DNA of 56,769 nt from Desulfuromonas sp. (GTDB lineage: Bacteria > Desulfobacterota > Desulfuromonadia > Desulfuromonadales > Geothermobacteraceae), in the NCBI GenBank assembly GCA_002868905.1, contig PKUA01000064.1, positions 1 through 56,769 on the forward strand, read 5' to 3'. Under the pieces are notes generated by a model, which was given only the letters and a program-made list of their open reading frames with translations, did no database searches and was not told the origin of the DNA. The position numbers and the translations under genes were made by a program. Positions 15,484 through 24,095 of this stretch are shown here, piece by piece. Positions within the stretch are counted from its first letter, which is position 1; the number at the start of each line of letters is the position of its first letter.

Positions 15484-16373
15484 TGTTCTGGTATTTCGAT
15501 TACGTCGAACCGGTGTTCCGGCCCCCATCCGAAGCGCAATCGTTGATCCTGCAAGTGACCGTCGGCTGCAGTCAGAATCATTGCACCTTCTGCGGCATGT
15601 ACAAGATGAAGCAATTTGCTGTTCGTCCCGTCGATGAGTTGGTCGCGGAAATGGAGAGCATCCCCCGACACCATCGTTCGCATATCCGGCGGGTGTTCCT
15701 GGCTGACGGCGATGCCCTGGTCTATCCGCAGGAGGGCCTGGAGGAGATCCTCGACCGGCTCGCTGAGACCTTCCCGAACCTCAACCGGGTCGGCATTTAC
15801 GCCTCGCCGAACAGCCTGACCACCAAGAGCGAGGACGATCTGCGGGTGTTGCGGGAGAAAAAACTCCGGATTCTCTACTTCGGCCTCGAAAGCGGTGACG
15901 ATCCGACCCTGGAGCTGATCAACAAGGGATTTGACGCAGCGCAAATGCTCGAGCTCTGCCAGAAAGCGCAGCAGGCCGGCATGAAGATCTCGGTGACCGC
16001 CATCCTCGGCCTGGCCGGGCGTGAGCGCAGCGCCGAGCATGCGACGGCGACTGCCGACTGGATCAACCGGCTCTCACCGGCCTATTTCTCCCTGCTGACC
16101 ATGTTCCGGCGTCACAACGATCAACACTTCGAACTGATCGAACAGCTCAGCAACGGCGAGGTGCTGGAAGAAGCCTGCGCCATCGTGCGCCAGCTGAACC
16201 CGCAGCGGACCATCCTCAGGTCCAACCATGTCTCAAATATTCTCAATCTGGCAGGGAGTTACCCGAAGGATCGCGAACTAATCATCGCTCAGGCCGAAGC
16301 AGCCCTTAAGAAGGGGAAGTCAGATCCGGAGTGGTTCAATCTCGTTCCGGATTATGAGGAGCAGCACTATTAA
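15483..16373 (+). CDS. radical SAM protein with CX4CX2C cluster motif
   Basis: Radical S-adenosylmethionine enzyme, 296 aa. The [4Fe-4S] ligands are C29, C34 and C37 in 'GCSQNHCTFCGMYK', a CX4CX2C spacing instead of the usual CX3CX2C. Other radical SAM elements are present: 'LADGDALVYP' (second strand), 'ILYFGLESGDD' (GxE-like region) and 'ISVTAILGLAG'. No extra ferredoxin cysteines or B12 domain were found. I recall similar 'GCS-N-CTFC-MYK' proteins in anaerobes without assigned function. It overlaps the rhomboid stop by one base, so it shares that transcript. A GGAG lies just upstream in the rhomboid end. Function unknown. Confidence 0.85.
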   Translation: MFWYFDYVEPVFRPPSEAQSLILQVTVGCSQNHCTFCGMYKMKQFAVRPVDELVAEMESIPRHHRSHIRRVFLADGDALVYPQEGLEEILDRLAETFPNLNRVGIYASPNSLTTKSEDDLRVLREKKLRILYFGLESGDDPTLELINKGFDAAQMLELCQKAQQAGMKISVTAILGLAGRERSAEHATATADWINRLSPAYFSLLTMFRRHNDQHFELIEQLSNGEVLEEACAIVRQLNPQRTILRSNHVSNILNLAGSYPKDRELIIAQAEAALKKGKSDPEWFNLVPDYEEQHY

Positions 16374-16431
16374 TCTGGTTGATTTCCGAATTATGGACAG
16401 AAATCTTCGGCTCTTTTGATCAAAACGCAAA

Positions 16432-16461
16432 AAAAGGCCACCTCCAGCGAGATGGCCTTTT
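16432..16461. terminator. bidirectional terminator
   Basis: AAAAGGCCA (16432-16440) / TGGCCTTTT (16453-16461), with an inner CTC/GAG pairing. A-rich on one side and T-rich on the other, so it can end transcripts from both the radical SAM gene (+) and the convergent PEGA gene (-). Confidence 0.75.
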
Positions 16462-16536
16462 GACTTGTTTGTTAGGTCGAAGGAGGGGATTTAAACCTCC
16501 GCTTCACCTCAACACCAAGCCCGATGCGTACTCTGA

Positions 16537-17082
16537 TCAGCCTCCGTACCTGTACTTGATCGCACGGGCTTTTTTCTGGTATTCAAGCTTGTCCAGTTCC
16601 CCTTTGCGGTACCTGGTCTTCAGGGTATCGAGTTCTGACTTCATGGCATATTTGAGTCGGGTAACTTGCTGTTTATACTCAACCTTGTCCAGCTTTCCTT
16701 CCCTGTAGAGTTGTTTGGCCGAAGCGATTGTCCTGGGGCCTGTGCTCTTGGGTGGGGCGGCAACCTGGGGGGTGGGGGCCTTTGCTGCGGGTTCCAGGGC
16801 GACCGTCATGATCAGCTCCCCTTTGGGGTCGAGAAAAACCTGGCTGGATTCATACCCTTTCAGGCGGAGATTAACCGGGGTGGTCTTGCGTACGCTGACC
16901 GACATCGGTGTTGTCCCTATCTCGGTCCCTGCCATCAACAACGTCGCTCCGACGGGGTTGCTGGCAACGAGAATTTCAACCGGCTCAGCTTGATCACTGG
17001 TCGCGATGGAATCCGAGTTGCAGGCCTGTAGATTGAGTGAAGCGAAAAGCAAGACCAGGGCCAGACAAGCAAAGCGCACCAT
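16537..17082 (-). CDS. PEGA-domain lipoprotein with tandem SHOCT-like repeats
   Basis: Predicted lipoprotein, 181 aa. The signal peptide ends in the lipobox LQAC with Cys21 as the lipidated residue. A PEGA domain follows at about 35-82 ('VEILVASNPVGATLLMAG', 'GTTPMSV'), a beta fold found in surface-layer and cell-envelope proteins. After a proline/alanine linker there are two copies of a short helical motif ('LYREGKLDKVEY' and 'RYRKGELDKLEY') like the SHOCT oligomerisation motif. The ATG at 17082 is preferred, with AGGAG 9 nt upstream. The specific role is unknown; envelope attachment is an inference. Bases 17083-17299 upstream show no feature beyond AT-rich sequence. Confidence 0.75.
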   Translation of the reverse strand: MVRFACLALVLLFASLNLQACNSDSIATSDQAEPVEILVASNPVGATLLMAGTEIGTTPMSVSVRKTTPVNLRLKGYESSQVFLDPKGELIMTVALEPAAKAPTPQVAAPPKSTGPRTIASAKQLYREGKLDKVEYKQQVTRLKYAMKSELDTLKTRYRKGELDKLEYQKKARAIKYRYGG

Positions 17083-17299
17083 GGGAAGCACTCCTTTCGT
17101 ATCTGAAGTCATCGATTGTTCTTAAAGTGACAATGGAAGGAAAATCTTAAATACTTTTTATCGGGTTAGCCTGGGGCTGTCAAGGCCGATCAAGCGAACG
17201 TCTGAAGCATCTTCAGTTGAAAAGAGTTTCCCAACCGAAAAAATAATATTGAAAATTTCCTGTCTATAGAGGAATGGAACTCTCAAAGATCGAAATCGA

Positions 17300-18688
17300 C
17301 TAGCCGAGCAGCTGCTGCATAATTCCGAAAGCGGCCCTCCTGCCGTCGGCAGCGGCAGTCACGGCCAGGTCGGCGCCACGTTGACAGTCGCCTCCGGCAT
17401 AGATTCCCGGTAGGCTGGTTTCACCCGTGGTGTTGTCGATGGCGATGTTCCCCCACTGTTCCATGGTGATGCCGTTTTCGGTGAGGAACGGATGCGGCTC
17501 CTGGTCGAAACCGAGGGCCATGATCACCACGTCGGTGGCGACGCAGTGCTCGGACCCCGGGACAGTTTTGACCCGCCGCCGTCCATCCGGCCCGGGCTCG
17601 GCGAGCTCGGTTCGAATCGCATCGACGCCGACGATGTCGCCGTCCTTGTTGATATCGATTTTCTGCGGGGCCTCGAAGAACATGAAATCGACCCCTTCCT
17701 CCATGGCGTTGTGGAACTCCTTGGCGCTGCCCGGCATGTTGTCGGCGTCGCGCCGGTAGAGGCAGACCACACTGGCCGCACCTTCGCGCACGGCGCTGCG
17801 CACACAGTCCATGGCGGTGTCTCCCCCGCCGACCACCACGACGCGTTTGCCGCGTACACTGAAACGCTCCATCCACGATTTTCCCGCGAGCCGACGCTGT
17901 ACGCTGGTGAGGAATTCCATGGCAAGGAAGACCTGCTCGTGATCCTCTCCCGGGATGCCGGGCAGCTTGCCGTTGGTTGCGCCGATGCCGAGGAAGATCG
18001 CATCGTAATCACGACGCAGGTCGGCGAACGAGACGTCGACGCCGACGGCCGTGTCGAGGTGGAGGGTGAGCCCGGCCTGCTGTAGAATTTCGAAGCGATG
18101 GGATACCGTCCATTTATCGAGTTTGAAGCCGGGGATGCCGTAGGCGAGCAGCCCGCCGGGAATGTCGGCACGCTCGAACATGTCGACCTTGATCCCGGCG
18201 CGCAGCAGGAAGTGGGCGCAGCTCATCCCGGCCGGTCCGGAACCGATGACGGCGACCCGCTGTTCGCGGGTGATGCCTGGGAAGGGGAGCCGGTAGCCCG
18301 CTTTGAAGGCGAGGTCGGTGATCGATGCCTCGATGGCGCCGATGGTGATAGCGCCGTAGCCGTCGTCCAGGGTGCAGGCCCCTTCGCAGACCCGGTTATG
18401 CGGGCAGATGCGGCCGAGGATCTCCGGGAAGGGGGATGTCTCGTTGGAGAGGAGGAACGCCTTCTCCAGGTCCTTTTCCGCGATCGCCTCCAGCCATTGC
18501 GGGATGTAGTTCTGCAGCGGGCAGCCGTTGGTGGTGCAGAACGGGTCGCCGCATTGCACGCAGCGATCGGCCTGACGCGCCACCACCCGGTTGTTGAAAA
18601 ATTCGTAGATCTCTTCAAAGGTATGAATGCGGCGGGAGACGTCCTCCTTGAGAGGTTCCTCCCGTCCGGTTGTCACGAAATTCTGCAT
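17300..18688 (-). CDS. gltD: glutamate synthase small subunit (GltD)
   Basis: NAD(P)H-binding subunit of glutamate synthase, 462 aa. It passes electrons from NADPH via FAD and two [4Fe-4S] clusters to GltB. N-terminal cluster cysteines are in 'CVQCGDPFCTTNGCPL' and 'CPHNRVCEGACT'. The FAD motif is 'VIGSGPAGMSCA', the NADPH motif 'VVVGGGDTAMDC', and the C-terminal FAD contact 'AGGDCQRGADL'. It lies 47 nt downstream of gltB on the same strand, forming gltB-gltD, and full length matches the family. Confidence 0.95.
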   Translation of the reverse strand: MQNFVTTGREEPLKEDVSRRIHTFEEIYEFFNNRVVARQADRCVQCGDPFCTTNGCPLQNYIPQWLEAIAEKDLEKAFLLSNETSPFPEILGRICPHNRVCEGACTLDDGYGAITIGAIEASITDLAFKAGYRLPFPGITREQRVAVIGSGPAGMSCAHFLLRAGIKVDMFERADIPGGLLAYGIPGFKLDKWTVSHRFEILQQAGLTLHLDTAVGVDVSFADLRRDYDAIFLGIGATNGKLPGIPGEDHEQVFLAMEFLTSVQRRLAGKSWMERFSVRGKRVVVVGGGDTAMDCVRSAVREGAASVVCLYRRDADNMPGSAKEFHNAMEEGVDFMFFEAPQKIDINKDGDIVGVDAIRTELAEPGPDGRRRVKTVPGSEHCVATDVVIMALGFDQEPHPFLTENGITMEQWGNIAIDNTTGETSLPGIYAGGDCQRGADLAVTAAADGRRAAFGIMQQLLG

Positions 18689-18735
18689 AAAACGGCTCCA
18701 GTTAGGCGATCTGTTTTCTTGTCAAGCATTCCCGA

Positions 18736-21700
18736 TCAATCCCCGTCCATCGGGTTGAGGGGCGCCTTCATGTGCTTCGGCGTCACCATCCAGAAGTAGG
18801 CGAGTTCTTCGCGGTAGTTGTCGAGGATGAAGCGCGCCTTCGGACTCCTGGTTTTGTTGTGGTAGCTGATCAGGATTTTCTTCAGGTAGAGTTTCCCCTC
18901 GTTGTCGTCATCGACGTCGATGCGGCGTGCTTCGACCAGCTCGCCGTTGAGATTGTCGATAAACTGCTTGTTACGATCGTAAATGAAGGCAGCTCCGCCG
19001 GTCATGCCGGCGCCGAAGTTGATCCCGGTATCGCCGAGGATCACCACGGTTCCGCCGGTCATGTATTCGCAGGCATGATCGCCGGTCCCTTCGACCACCG
19101 CCAGGGCGCCGCTGTTGCGGACCGCGAACCGCTCCCCGGTGATACCGGCTGCGAACAGCTTGCCGCCGGTGGCGCCGTAAAGGCAGGTGTTGCCGGCGGC
19201 CGCGACTCCTTCATAGTAGCTCGCCGGCTTGATGATGATGCGTCCCCCATGCATCCCCTTGCCGACATAATCGTTGGCGACTCCGTCGAGGAAGATACTG
19301 AGGCCGTGAATCAGGAAGGCGCCGAGGGATTGGCCAGCCACCCCTTTGAGGCGGAAGGTGATGGCATCTTTCGGCAAGCCTGCGTCACCGTAAAACCGGG
19401 CGATCTCGCCACTGGTGAGGGTGCCGACGGATCGGTTGGTGTTGATAACCTCCCGCTCGACCACCACCTCCTCCTGCGGGTTCTTGATGACCGGGGAGAC
19501 CTCCTCGAGAATCTGGTGCTCGAACTCGTTGCGGTCGAAAGGATCGTTCCTTTTACCGTAGAGGTCGATGCCGTCGATCTGCCGCAGCAGGTCCGAGAAG
19601 TCGAACTGGCGTCCTTTCTCCGAGTCGCTCCCCTTGAGCAGGTCGACCCGACCGATGATCTCGTCGAGGGACCTGTAACCGAGTTCGGCGAGGATCTCCC
19701 GGACATCCTCGGCCACGTTGCGCAGGTAAGAGACGACCTTCTCCACCGTCCCGACGTAATGAGCCCGCAGGTTCTGGTCCTGGGTCGCGACTCCGACGGT
19801 GCAGCGGTTGAGGTGACAGACCCGGAGCAGCTTGCAGCCAAGCATCACCAAAAGCGGGGTGCCGAAGCCGTAAAACTCAGCCCCGAGGATCGCCGCCTTG
19901 ACGATGTCGCGGCCGATTTTCAGGCCACCGTCGGTCTGTAGCTGCACCAGTTCGCGCAGGTGGTTCGCCTTGAGTGACTGGTGAGCTTCGGCCAGGCCGA
20001 GCTCCCAGGGGTTGCCGGCGAACTTGATCGACGTTTGCGGCGCCGCGCCGGTCCCGCCATCTGCGCCGGAAATGACGATCCGGTCGGCGTAGGCCTTGGC
20101 GACGCCGGCGGCGATGGTGCCGACCCCCTCGGTCGAGACCAGCTTGACGCAGATCCTGGCCTTCGGATTGACCTGCTTCAGGTCGAAAATCAGCTGGGCC
20201 AGGTCCTCGATGCTGTAGATGTCGTGGTGCGGTGGCGGGGAGATCAGGGTGACCCCGGGGACGGTGAAGCGGAGGGAGGCGATCAACGGCGTCACCTTCT
20301 CTCCCGGGAGCTGACCCCCTTCGCCCGGTTTCGCTCCCTGGGCGACCTTGATCTGGATCTCTTCGGCGCTGCGCAGGTAGGCCGGGGTTACGCCGAAGCG
20401 TCCGGAGGCGATCTGCTTGATCTTGCTGTTGCGAATCGTGCTCAGCCGTTCCGGGGCTTCCCCCCCCTCGCCGGAGTTGGAGCAGCCGCCGAGGATGTGC
20501 ATCGCCTCCGCCAGCGCCTCGTGGGCTTCCGGTGAGATGGAGCCGAGCGACATGGCCGCCGAGTCGAAACGCCGGGTGATCGCCTCGACCGGTTCGACCT
20601 CATCCAGGGGGAGCGGCGGATTGGAACTGGAGAACTGCAGGAAATCCCGCACGAAGCGCTCACCCCGTTCGGAGATCAAATTGCGAAAAACCCGGTAATC
20701 TTCTCGTTGCAGCGATTCCGCGAAACGGTGCATTGCCAGGATCACGCCGGCCCGGAAATCGTGATATTCCCCTCCGGGGTTGTTGCGGTTGAGGCTGCCG
20801 ACCGCGAGGGGGTAGATCGGGGTCATATGGTTCAGGCGGAACACCTCTTCGTGAACCCGTGAGATTCGTTGTTCGACCTGCTGGAATTCGAGTCCGGGGA
20901 TAAGTGCGGGGGAGGAGGGGAAGCAGTTCTCCACAATCTCGCGGCCCAGACCGATGATGTCGAAAAGAGCGGCGTTACGGTAGCTGGTGACGGTACTGAT
21001 CCCCATCTTCGACATCACCTTGAGGATCCCCTTGTTGAGGGCTTGAAAGGTGTTGCGCAGACCGACCCTGCTTTCGCGCGCGCTTGCCTCATCCCTCTCC
21101 AGGGTCTGCAAGGCGGTCGCATAAAGCATCCACGGGTAGATGGCGGTTGCTCCGAAACCGATCAGGACGCAGGCCGAGTGCGCATCGACCACCTCCCCGG
21201 TGACGGCAACCAGGTTGGCGAGATGCCGCAATCGTTCCGTCAACAATCGCCGGTTCAGGTAGCCGACCACCATCGCCATCGGCAACAGGCGGGTGTCGGC
21301 ATCGAGACAGCGGTCGTCCAGGACCACAACGCGGATGCCGTCGTTGCGGACCGCATCGACGACCATGTCTCCGAGCTGTTCAAGGCTCTTGCGCAGGTTG
21401 GTCTTGAACCCCGTTGTGAAACAGCGGTATTTGCAGGTCGGCTCGAACCGGGGCCGTTGCGGGTCGCCGAAGGAGAGTAGGGCATCGAAAATTTCGCGGG
21501 AAAGAATCGGCGAGATGTGTTTAAGGCGGCGACCCCGCTCCGGCATTTCGATCAGAGGGTTGCCGATTTCGCCGATGCCGATGGTGGTTGACATCACCAC
21601 CTTCTCCCGGTAGGGGTCGATCGGCGGATTGGTCACCTGGGCAAATTTCTGGCGGAAGAAGTCGCTGAAATTGCGCTGCGCTTCGGAGAAGGCGGCCGGC

Positions 21701-23157
21701 GGGGTGTCGTCACCCATGGAGCCGGTCGCTTCCTTGCCGTCGCGCAGCATCGGTTTGATGATCTGCTCGACGGTTTCGTTGGTCACGTTGTGGTAACGCT
21801 GCTGGACCGCCAGGTTGTCAGGGCGGTAATCGTCCAGGTTCTCGAACTGGCGCTCGATGAACTCCATCAGGTAGAAGGTCCGGCCGGTCAGCCAGGTGTT
21901 GTACGGCTGGGATTCCATCAGGTAGCGATCGATGTCCCCGGTCAGGAACACTTCTCCTGTGTCGAGGTCGGCGGCGATCATTTCGCCGCTCTGCAACCTG
22001 CCGCGGACCTTGACCATGTCCGGCGGGGTGCCGAGCACTCCGTATTCGCTGGTCAAAAGCAGGCGGTCGTCTTTGGTGATGACATATTTCGAAGGACGCA
22101 GGCCGTTCCGGTCGAGGACGCAACCGACATAGCGGCCGTTGGTTATGCTGACCGCCGCCGGGCCATCCCACGGTTCCCAGGCTGCCGAGGTGTACTCGTA
22201 GAATGAGCGGAGGCGGGCCGGCATGTGGGCGACGTTATGGCGAGCCGGCGGAATCAGCATCCGCGCCGCCTTGAAGAAGTCGGTCCCGTTCACCAGCAGG
22301 AATTCGAACATGTTGTCGAGATTGGCGCTGTCGGAGGCGTTGGGTAGCAGAATCGGCAGCAGACGCTTGAGTTCGTCGCGGTTGAAGACCGGGCTCTCCA
22401 TGGCGGCGGCCTTGCTCATGGCGCTGAAGCGGTTGGCGCGGATCGAATTGATCTCCCCGTTGTGGGCCAGGTTCCTTAGCGGCTGGGCGAGTCGCCACTG
22501 CGGCAGGGTGTTGGTCGAGAACCGCTGGTGGAACAACACGAAACTGGTTTTGAACCGGTCGTCCGCAAGGTCCGGGTAGAGGCGCCGCAGCTGGTTCGGC
22601 ATCACCAGACCCTTGTAGGAGATCAACTGGTTGGAAAAGCTTGGAATGTAGAAGCCGGCATCGTCGGCAAGAGCGTGTTCGACCTCCTTACGCGTCAGGT
22701 AGACCAGGGCCTCGAAGCGGTGTGTTGCGGTCAATTCGCGCGGGACAACGAAGGCCTGGACAATTTTAGGTAGCAGGGAGGTCGCATATTCTCCGAGGGC
22801 ATCCGTGTCGAGGGGCACCTCCCGCAGCAGGACGACCTGCAGGTCGTTTCGCTGGCAGGTTTCGGCGAAAATTTCCTGCTGTCTCTGCGGATCGGTCAGA
22901 AAGAGGACTGCGACGGCGAACTGGTCGGGGAGTGACACACCCTGTTCTTCGGCAAGACGCCGCATGAACTGTTCCGGCATCCGACAGAGCAGACCGCAGC
23001 CATCGCCGGTCTTGCCATCGGCAGCGACCGCTCCGCGGTGCATCATGCGGGAGAGGGCGCTGATTGAGTCTTGCAAAAGTTTATGGCTCGGCTGGTTGCG
23101 CAGATGCGCCAGCAGGCCGACACCGCAGCTGTCTTTAAACTGGTCGGCTGGATTCAT
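18736..23157 (-). CDS. gltB: glutamate synthase large subunit (GltB)
   Basis: Catalytic subunit of glutamate synthase (glutamine + 2-oxoglutarate to 2 glutamate), 1473 aa. The N-terminal type II glutaminase nucleophile is Cys11 ('DSCGVGLLAHL'), exposed after removal of a 10-residue propeptide as in other GltB. The central and FMN-binding synthase domains follow. The [3Fe-4S] ligands lie in 'CKLLRVCHLNRC' within the synthase domain. The C-terminal beta-helix has repeated glycines ('GATGGKLFAAGITGERF', 'YMTGGTVVILGDTG'). With gltD it forms the main ammonium-assimilation operon. The promoter region upstream (23158-23288) carries a palindrome over the -10 box. Confidence 0.96.
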   Translation of the reverse strand: MNPADQFKDSCGVGLLAHLRNQPSHKLLQDSISALSRMMHRGAVAADGKTGDGCGLLCRMPEQFMRRLAEEQGVSLPDQFAVAVLFLTDPQRQQEIFAETCQRNDLQVVLLREVPLDTDALGEYATSLLPKIVQAFVVPRELTATHRFEALVYLTRKEVEHALADDAGFYIPSFSNQLISYKGLVMPNQLRRLYPDLADDRFKTSFVLFHQRFSTNTLPQWRLAQPLRNLAHNGEINSIRANRFSAMSKAAAMESPVFNRDELKRLLPILLPNASDSANLDNMFEFLLVNGTDFFKAARMLIPPARHNVAHMPARLRSFYEYTSAAWEPWDGPAAVSITNGRYVGCVLDRNGLRPSKYVITKDDRLLLTSEYGVLGTPPDMVKVRGRLQSGEMIAADLDTGEVFLTGDIDRYLMESQPYNTWLTGRTFYLMEFIERQFENLDDYRPDNLAVQQRYHNVTNETVEQIIKPMLRDGKEATGSMGDDTPPAAFSEAQRNFSDFFRQKFAQVTNPPIDPYREKVVMSTTIGIGEIGNPLIEMPERGRRLKHISPILSREIFDALLSFGDPQRPRFEPTCKYRCFTTGFKTNLRKSLEQLGDMVVDAVRNDGIRVVVLDDRCLDADTRLLPMAMVVGYLNRRLLTERLRHLANLVAVTGEVVDAHSACVLIGFGATAIYPWMLYATALQTLERDEASARESRVGLRNTFQALNKGILKVMSKMGISTVTSYRNAALFDIIGLGREIVENCFPSSPALIPGLEFQQVEQRISRVHEEVFRLNHMTPIYPLAVGSLNRNNPGGEYHDFRAGVILAMHRFAESLQREDYRVFRNLISERGERFVRDFLQFSSSNPPLPLDEVEPVEAITRRFDSAAMSLGSISPEAHEALAEAMHILGGCSNSGEGGEAPERLSTIRNSKIKQIASGRFGVTPAYLRSAEEIQIKVAQGAKPGEGGQLPGEKVTPLIASLRFTVPGVTLISPPPHHDIYSIEDLAQLIFDLKQVNPKARICVKLVSTEGVGTIAAGVAKAYADRIVISGADGGTGAAPQTSIKFAGNPWELGLAEAHQSLKANHLRELVQLQTDGGLKIGRDIVKAAILGAEFYGFGTPLLVMLGCKLLRVCHLNRCTVGVATQDQNLRAHYVGTVEKVVSYLRNVAEDVREILAELGYRSLDEIIGRVDLLKGSDSEKGRQFDFSDLLRQIDGIDLYGKRNDPFDRNEFEHQILEEVSPVIKNPQEEVVVEREVINTNRSVGTLTSGEIARFYGDAGLPKDAITFRLKGVAGQSLGAFLIHGLSIFLDGVANDYVGKGMHGGRIIIKPASYYEGVAAAGNTCLYGATGGKLFAAGITGERFAVRNSGALAVVEGTGDHACEYMTGGTVVILGDTGINFGAGMTGGAAFIYDRNKQFIDNLNGELVEARRIDVDDDNEGKLYLKKILISYHNKTRSPKARFILDNYREELAYFWMVTPKHMKAPLNPMDGD

Positions 23158-23220
23158 GCCTTATTCCTGTTGTTGTCATTTTGTCCGGAGGACGTACAGT
23201 TCACGAGTGGGTTTCGCAAA

Positions 23221-23232
23221 GCCGCATGCGGC
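23221..23232 (-). promoter_or_regulatory. perfect palindrome in gltB leader
   Basis: GCCGCATGCGGC is a 12-bp perfect palindrome between the predicted start of transcription (near 23246) and the gltB start codon. It could fold as a small hairpin in the leader or be a protein site. Confidence 0.35.
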
Positions 23233-23244
23233 GTTTCGCCACCA

Positions 23245-23268
23245 CGGCAGAAAGTATACCATCTGCCG
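23245..23268 (-). promoter_or_regulatory. gltB promoter with overlapping palindromic operator
   Basis: On the minus strand an extended -10 (TGG then TATACT, at 23258-23253) sits inside a perfect inverted repeat: CGGCAGA (23245-23251), 10-bp spacer, TCTGCCG (23262-23268). No good -35 box is seen, so an activator or the extended -10 is needed. A protein bound here would cover the -10 box. The regulator is not in the window. Confidence 0.55.
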
Positions 23269-23288
23269 TCTGAGAGGAAATGCACGGT

Positions 23289-23690
23289 TCAGGGTTCCCT
23301 GAGAAATTGGGCCAGTTTGGTGTCTGTTTGACGAATGTGGCTGGTCAGCCAATAAAGCAGGGCCTTGTTGGTGCGCATCAGGATTTCGACGGTTGCCCCG
23401 GCGCGGTTCAGCTCTTCCCTGAGGGCGTGCAGTTGTTGGCTGAACTCCTCGTGTTGACGCAGGTGCTCGTCCATGCCGGAGTAATCATGATTCTCCATCA
23501 ACCGTTGCTCGGTATCGAAATGGACGACGACGTACTCACTCAGGAAATCGAACAGTTGATGCAGTTGCTGATCGCTGTCCCTTGCAGAGCATGCGGAAAG
23601 AAATTGTTCGAATCGCTTGAACAGCTCCTGGTGCTGCCGGTCGATATCGGGATGTCCAACAGCCAGGTCTTCACTCCATTGCAGGTTCAT
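23289..23690 (-). CDS. bacteriohaemerythrin
   Basis: Oxygen-binding di-iron protein, 133 aa, single four-helix bundle in the cytosol. It starts with the usual 'LQWSEDLAVGHPDIDRQHQELF' and carries the remaining iron ligands in 'HFDTEQRLMENHDYSGMDEHLRQHEEF' and 'WLTSHIRQTD'. In anaerobes such proteins are thought to bind or deliver O2 for protection. The longer frame starting at 23756 is rejected: GAGGAG lies 4 nt before the ATG at 23690. It is upstream of gltB on the same strand, but gltB has its own promoter signal between them. Confidence 0.9.
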   Translation of the reverse strand: MNLQWSEDLAVGHPDIDRQHQELFKRFEQFLSACSARDSDQQLHQLFDFLSEYVVVHFDTEQRLMENHDYSGMDEHLRQHEEFSQQLHALREELNRAGATVEILMRTNKALLYWLTSHIRQTDTKLAQFLREP

Positions 23691-23825
23691 GCCGCTCCTC
23701 ACATCGATTGGGTGCATCCTGTCGGTCGAGAGCCATTCGGCCTCAAGTCGCAACATACCATTGCTGGAGCATGCAGGTAAAGTCTGAGAATCAGTGGTAA
23801 AATAAGAAAAATGACCGGATAGCTC

Positions 23826-23917
23826 CTGTCGATGCCATCCGTACCGAGATTTCGCGAGGATGCTGCCGGGTCGAGTCCGGTTTGGTTAAACGGCGGCGAC
23901 TGGCATCGACAGTTTTT
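23826..23917. ncRNA. candidate structured RNA
   Basis: CTGTCGATGCCA (23826-23837) pairs perfectly with TGGCATCGACAG (23901-23912); a T5 run (23913-23917) follows on the plus strand. The 63-nt interior can also fold: GCTGCCG with CGGCGGC, or CCGGG with TCCGG. This is the form of a small RNA ending in its own terminator, or a leader with a terminator. It is not a riboswitch class or housekeeping RNA I recognise. Expression is unproven. Confidence 0.4.
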
Positions 23918-23919
23918 GA

Positions 23920-23975
23920 CTCGTCAGGAATGTCGGAGCTGGTTGAATCGTTCATATAGGACGTGACCTGACGAG
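23920..23975. repeat. second long inverted repeat in the 23.7-24.1 kb gap
   Basis: CTCGTCAGG (23920-23928) / CCTGACGAG (23967-23975), 9 bp with a 38-nt loop, directly after the structure at 23826-23917. The rest of the gap (23691-23825 and 23976-24095) shows nothing I can assign; it must hold the divergent promoters of the haemerythrin gene and hrpB. Confidence 0.45.
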
Positions 23976-24095
23976 ACGCGAGTTTGACGATGGACCCGCT
24001 CTGGCCGCCACCGCCTTTGGCAAGAGCATTCTCTGAAAGGTTTCTCTTCTGCGAAAACGGTTGCTTCGTTGTCTTTGATGGTGTTTCCTAGCCGC

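Noticed and set aside
16470-16515. tRNA-like T-arm text (GGATTTAAACC) on the minus strand
   Set aside because: The 5-bp stem and 7-nt loop do not line up without an insertion, no acceptor or anticodon arm could be built, and it runs toward the PEGA gene end. At most a decayed tRNA fragment.
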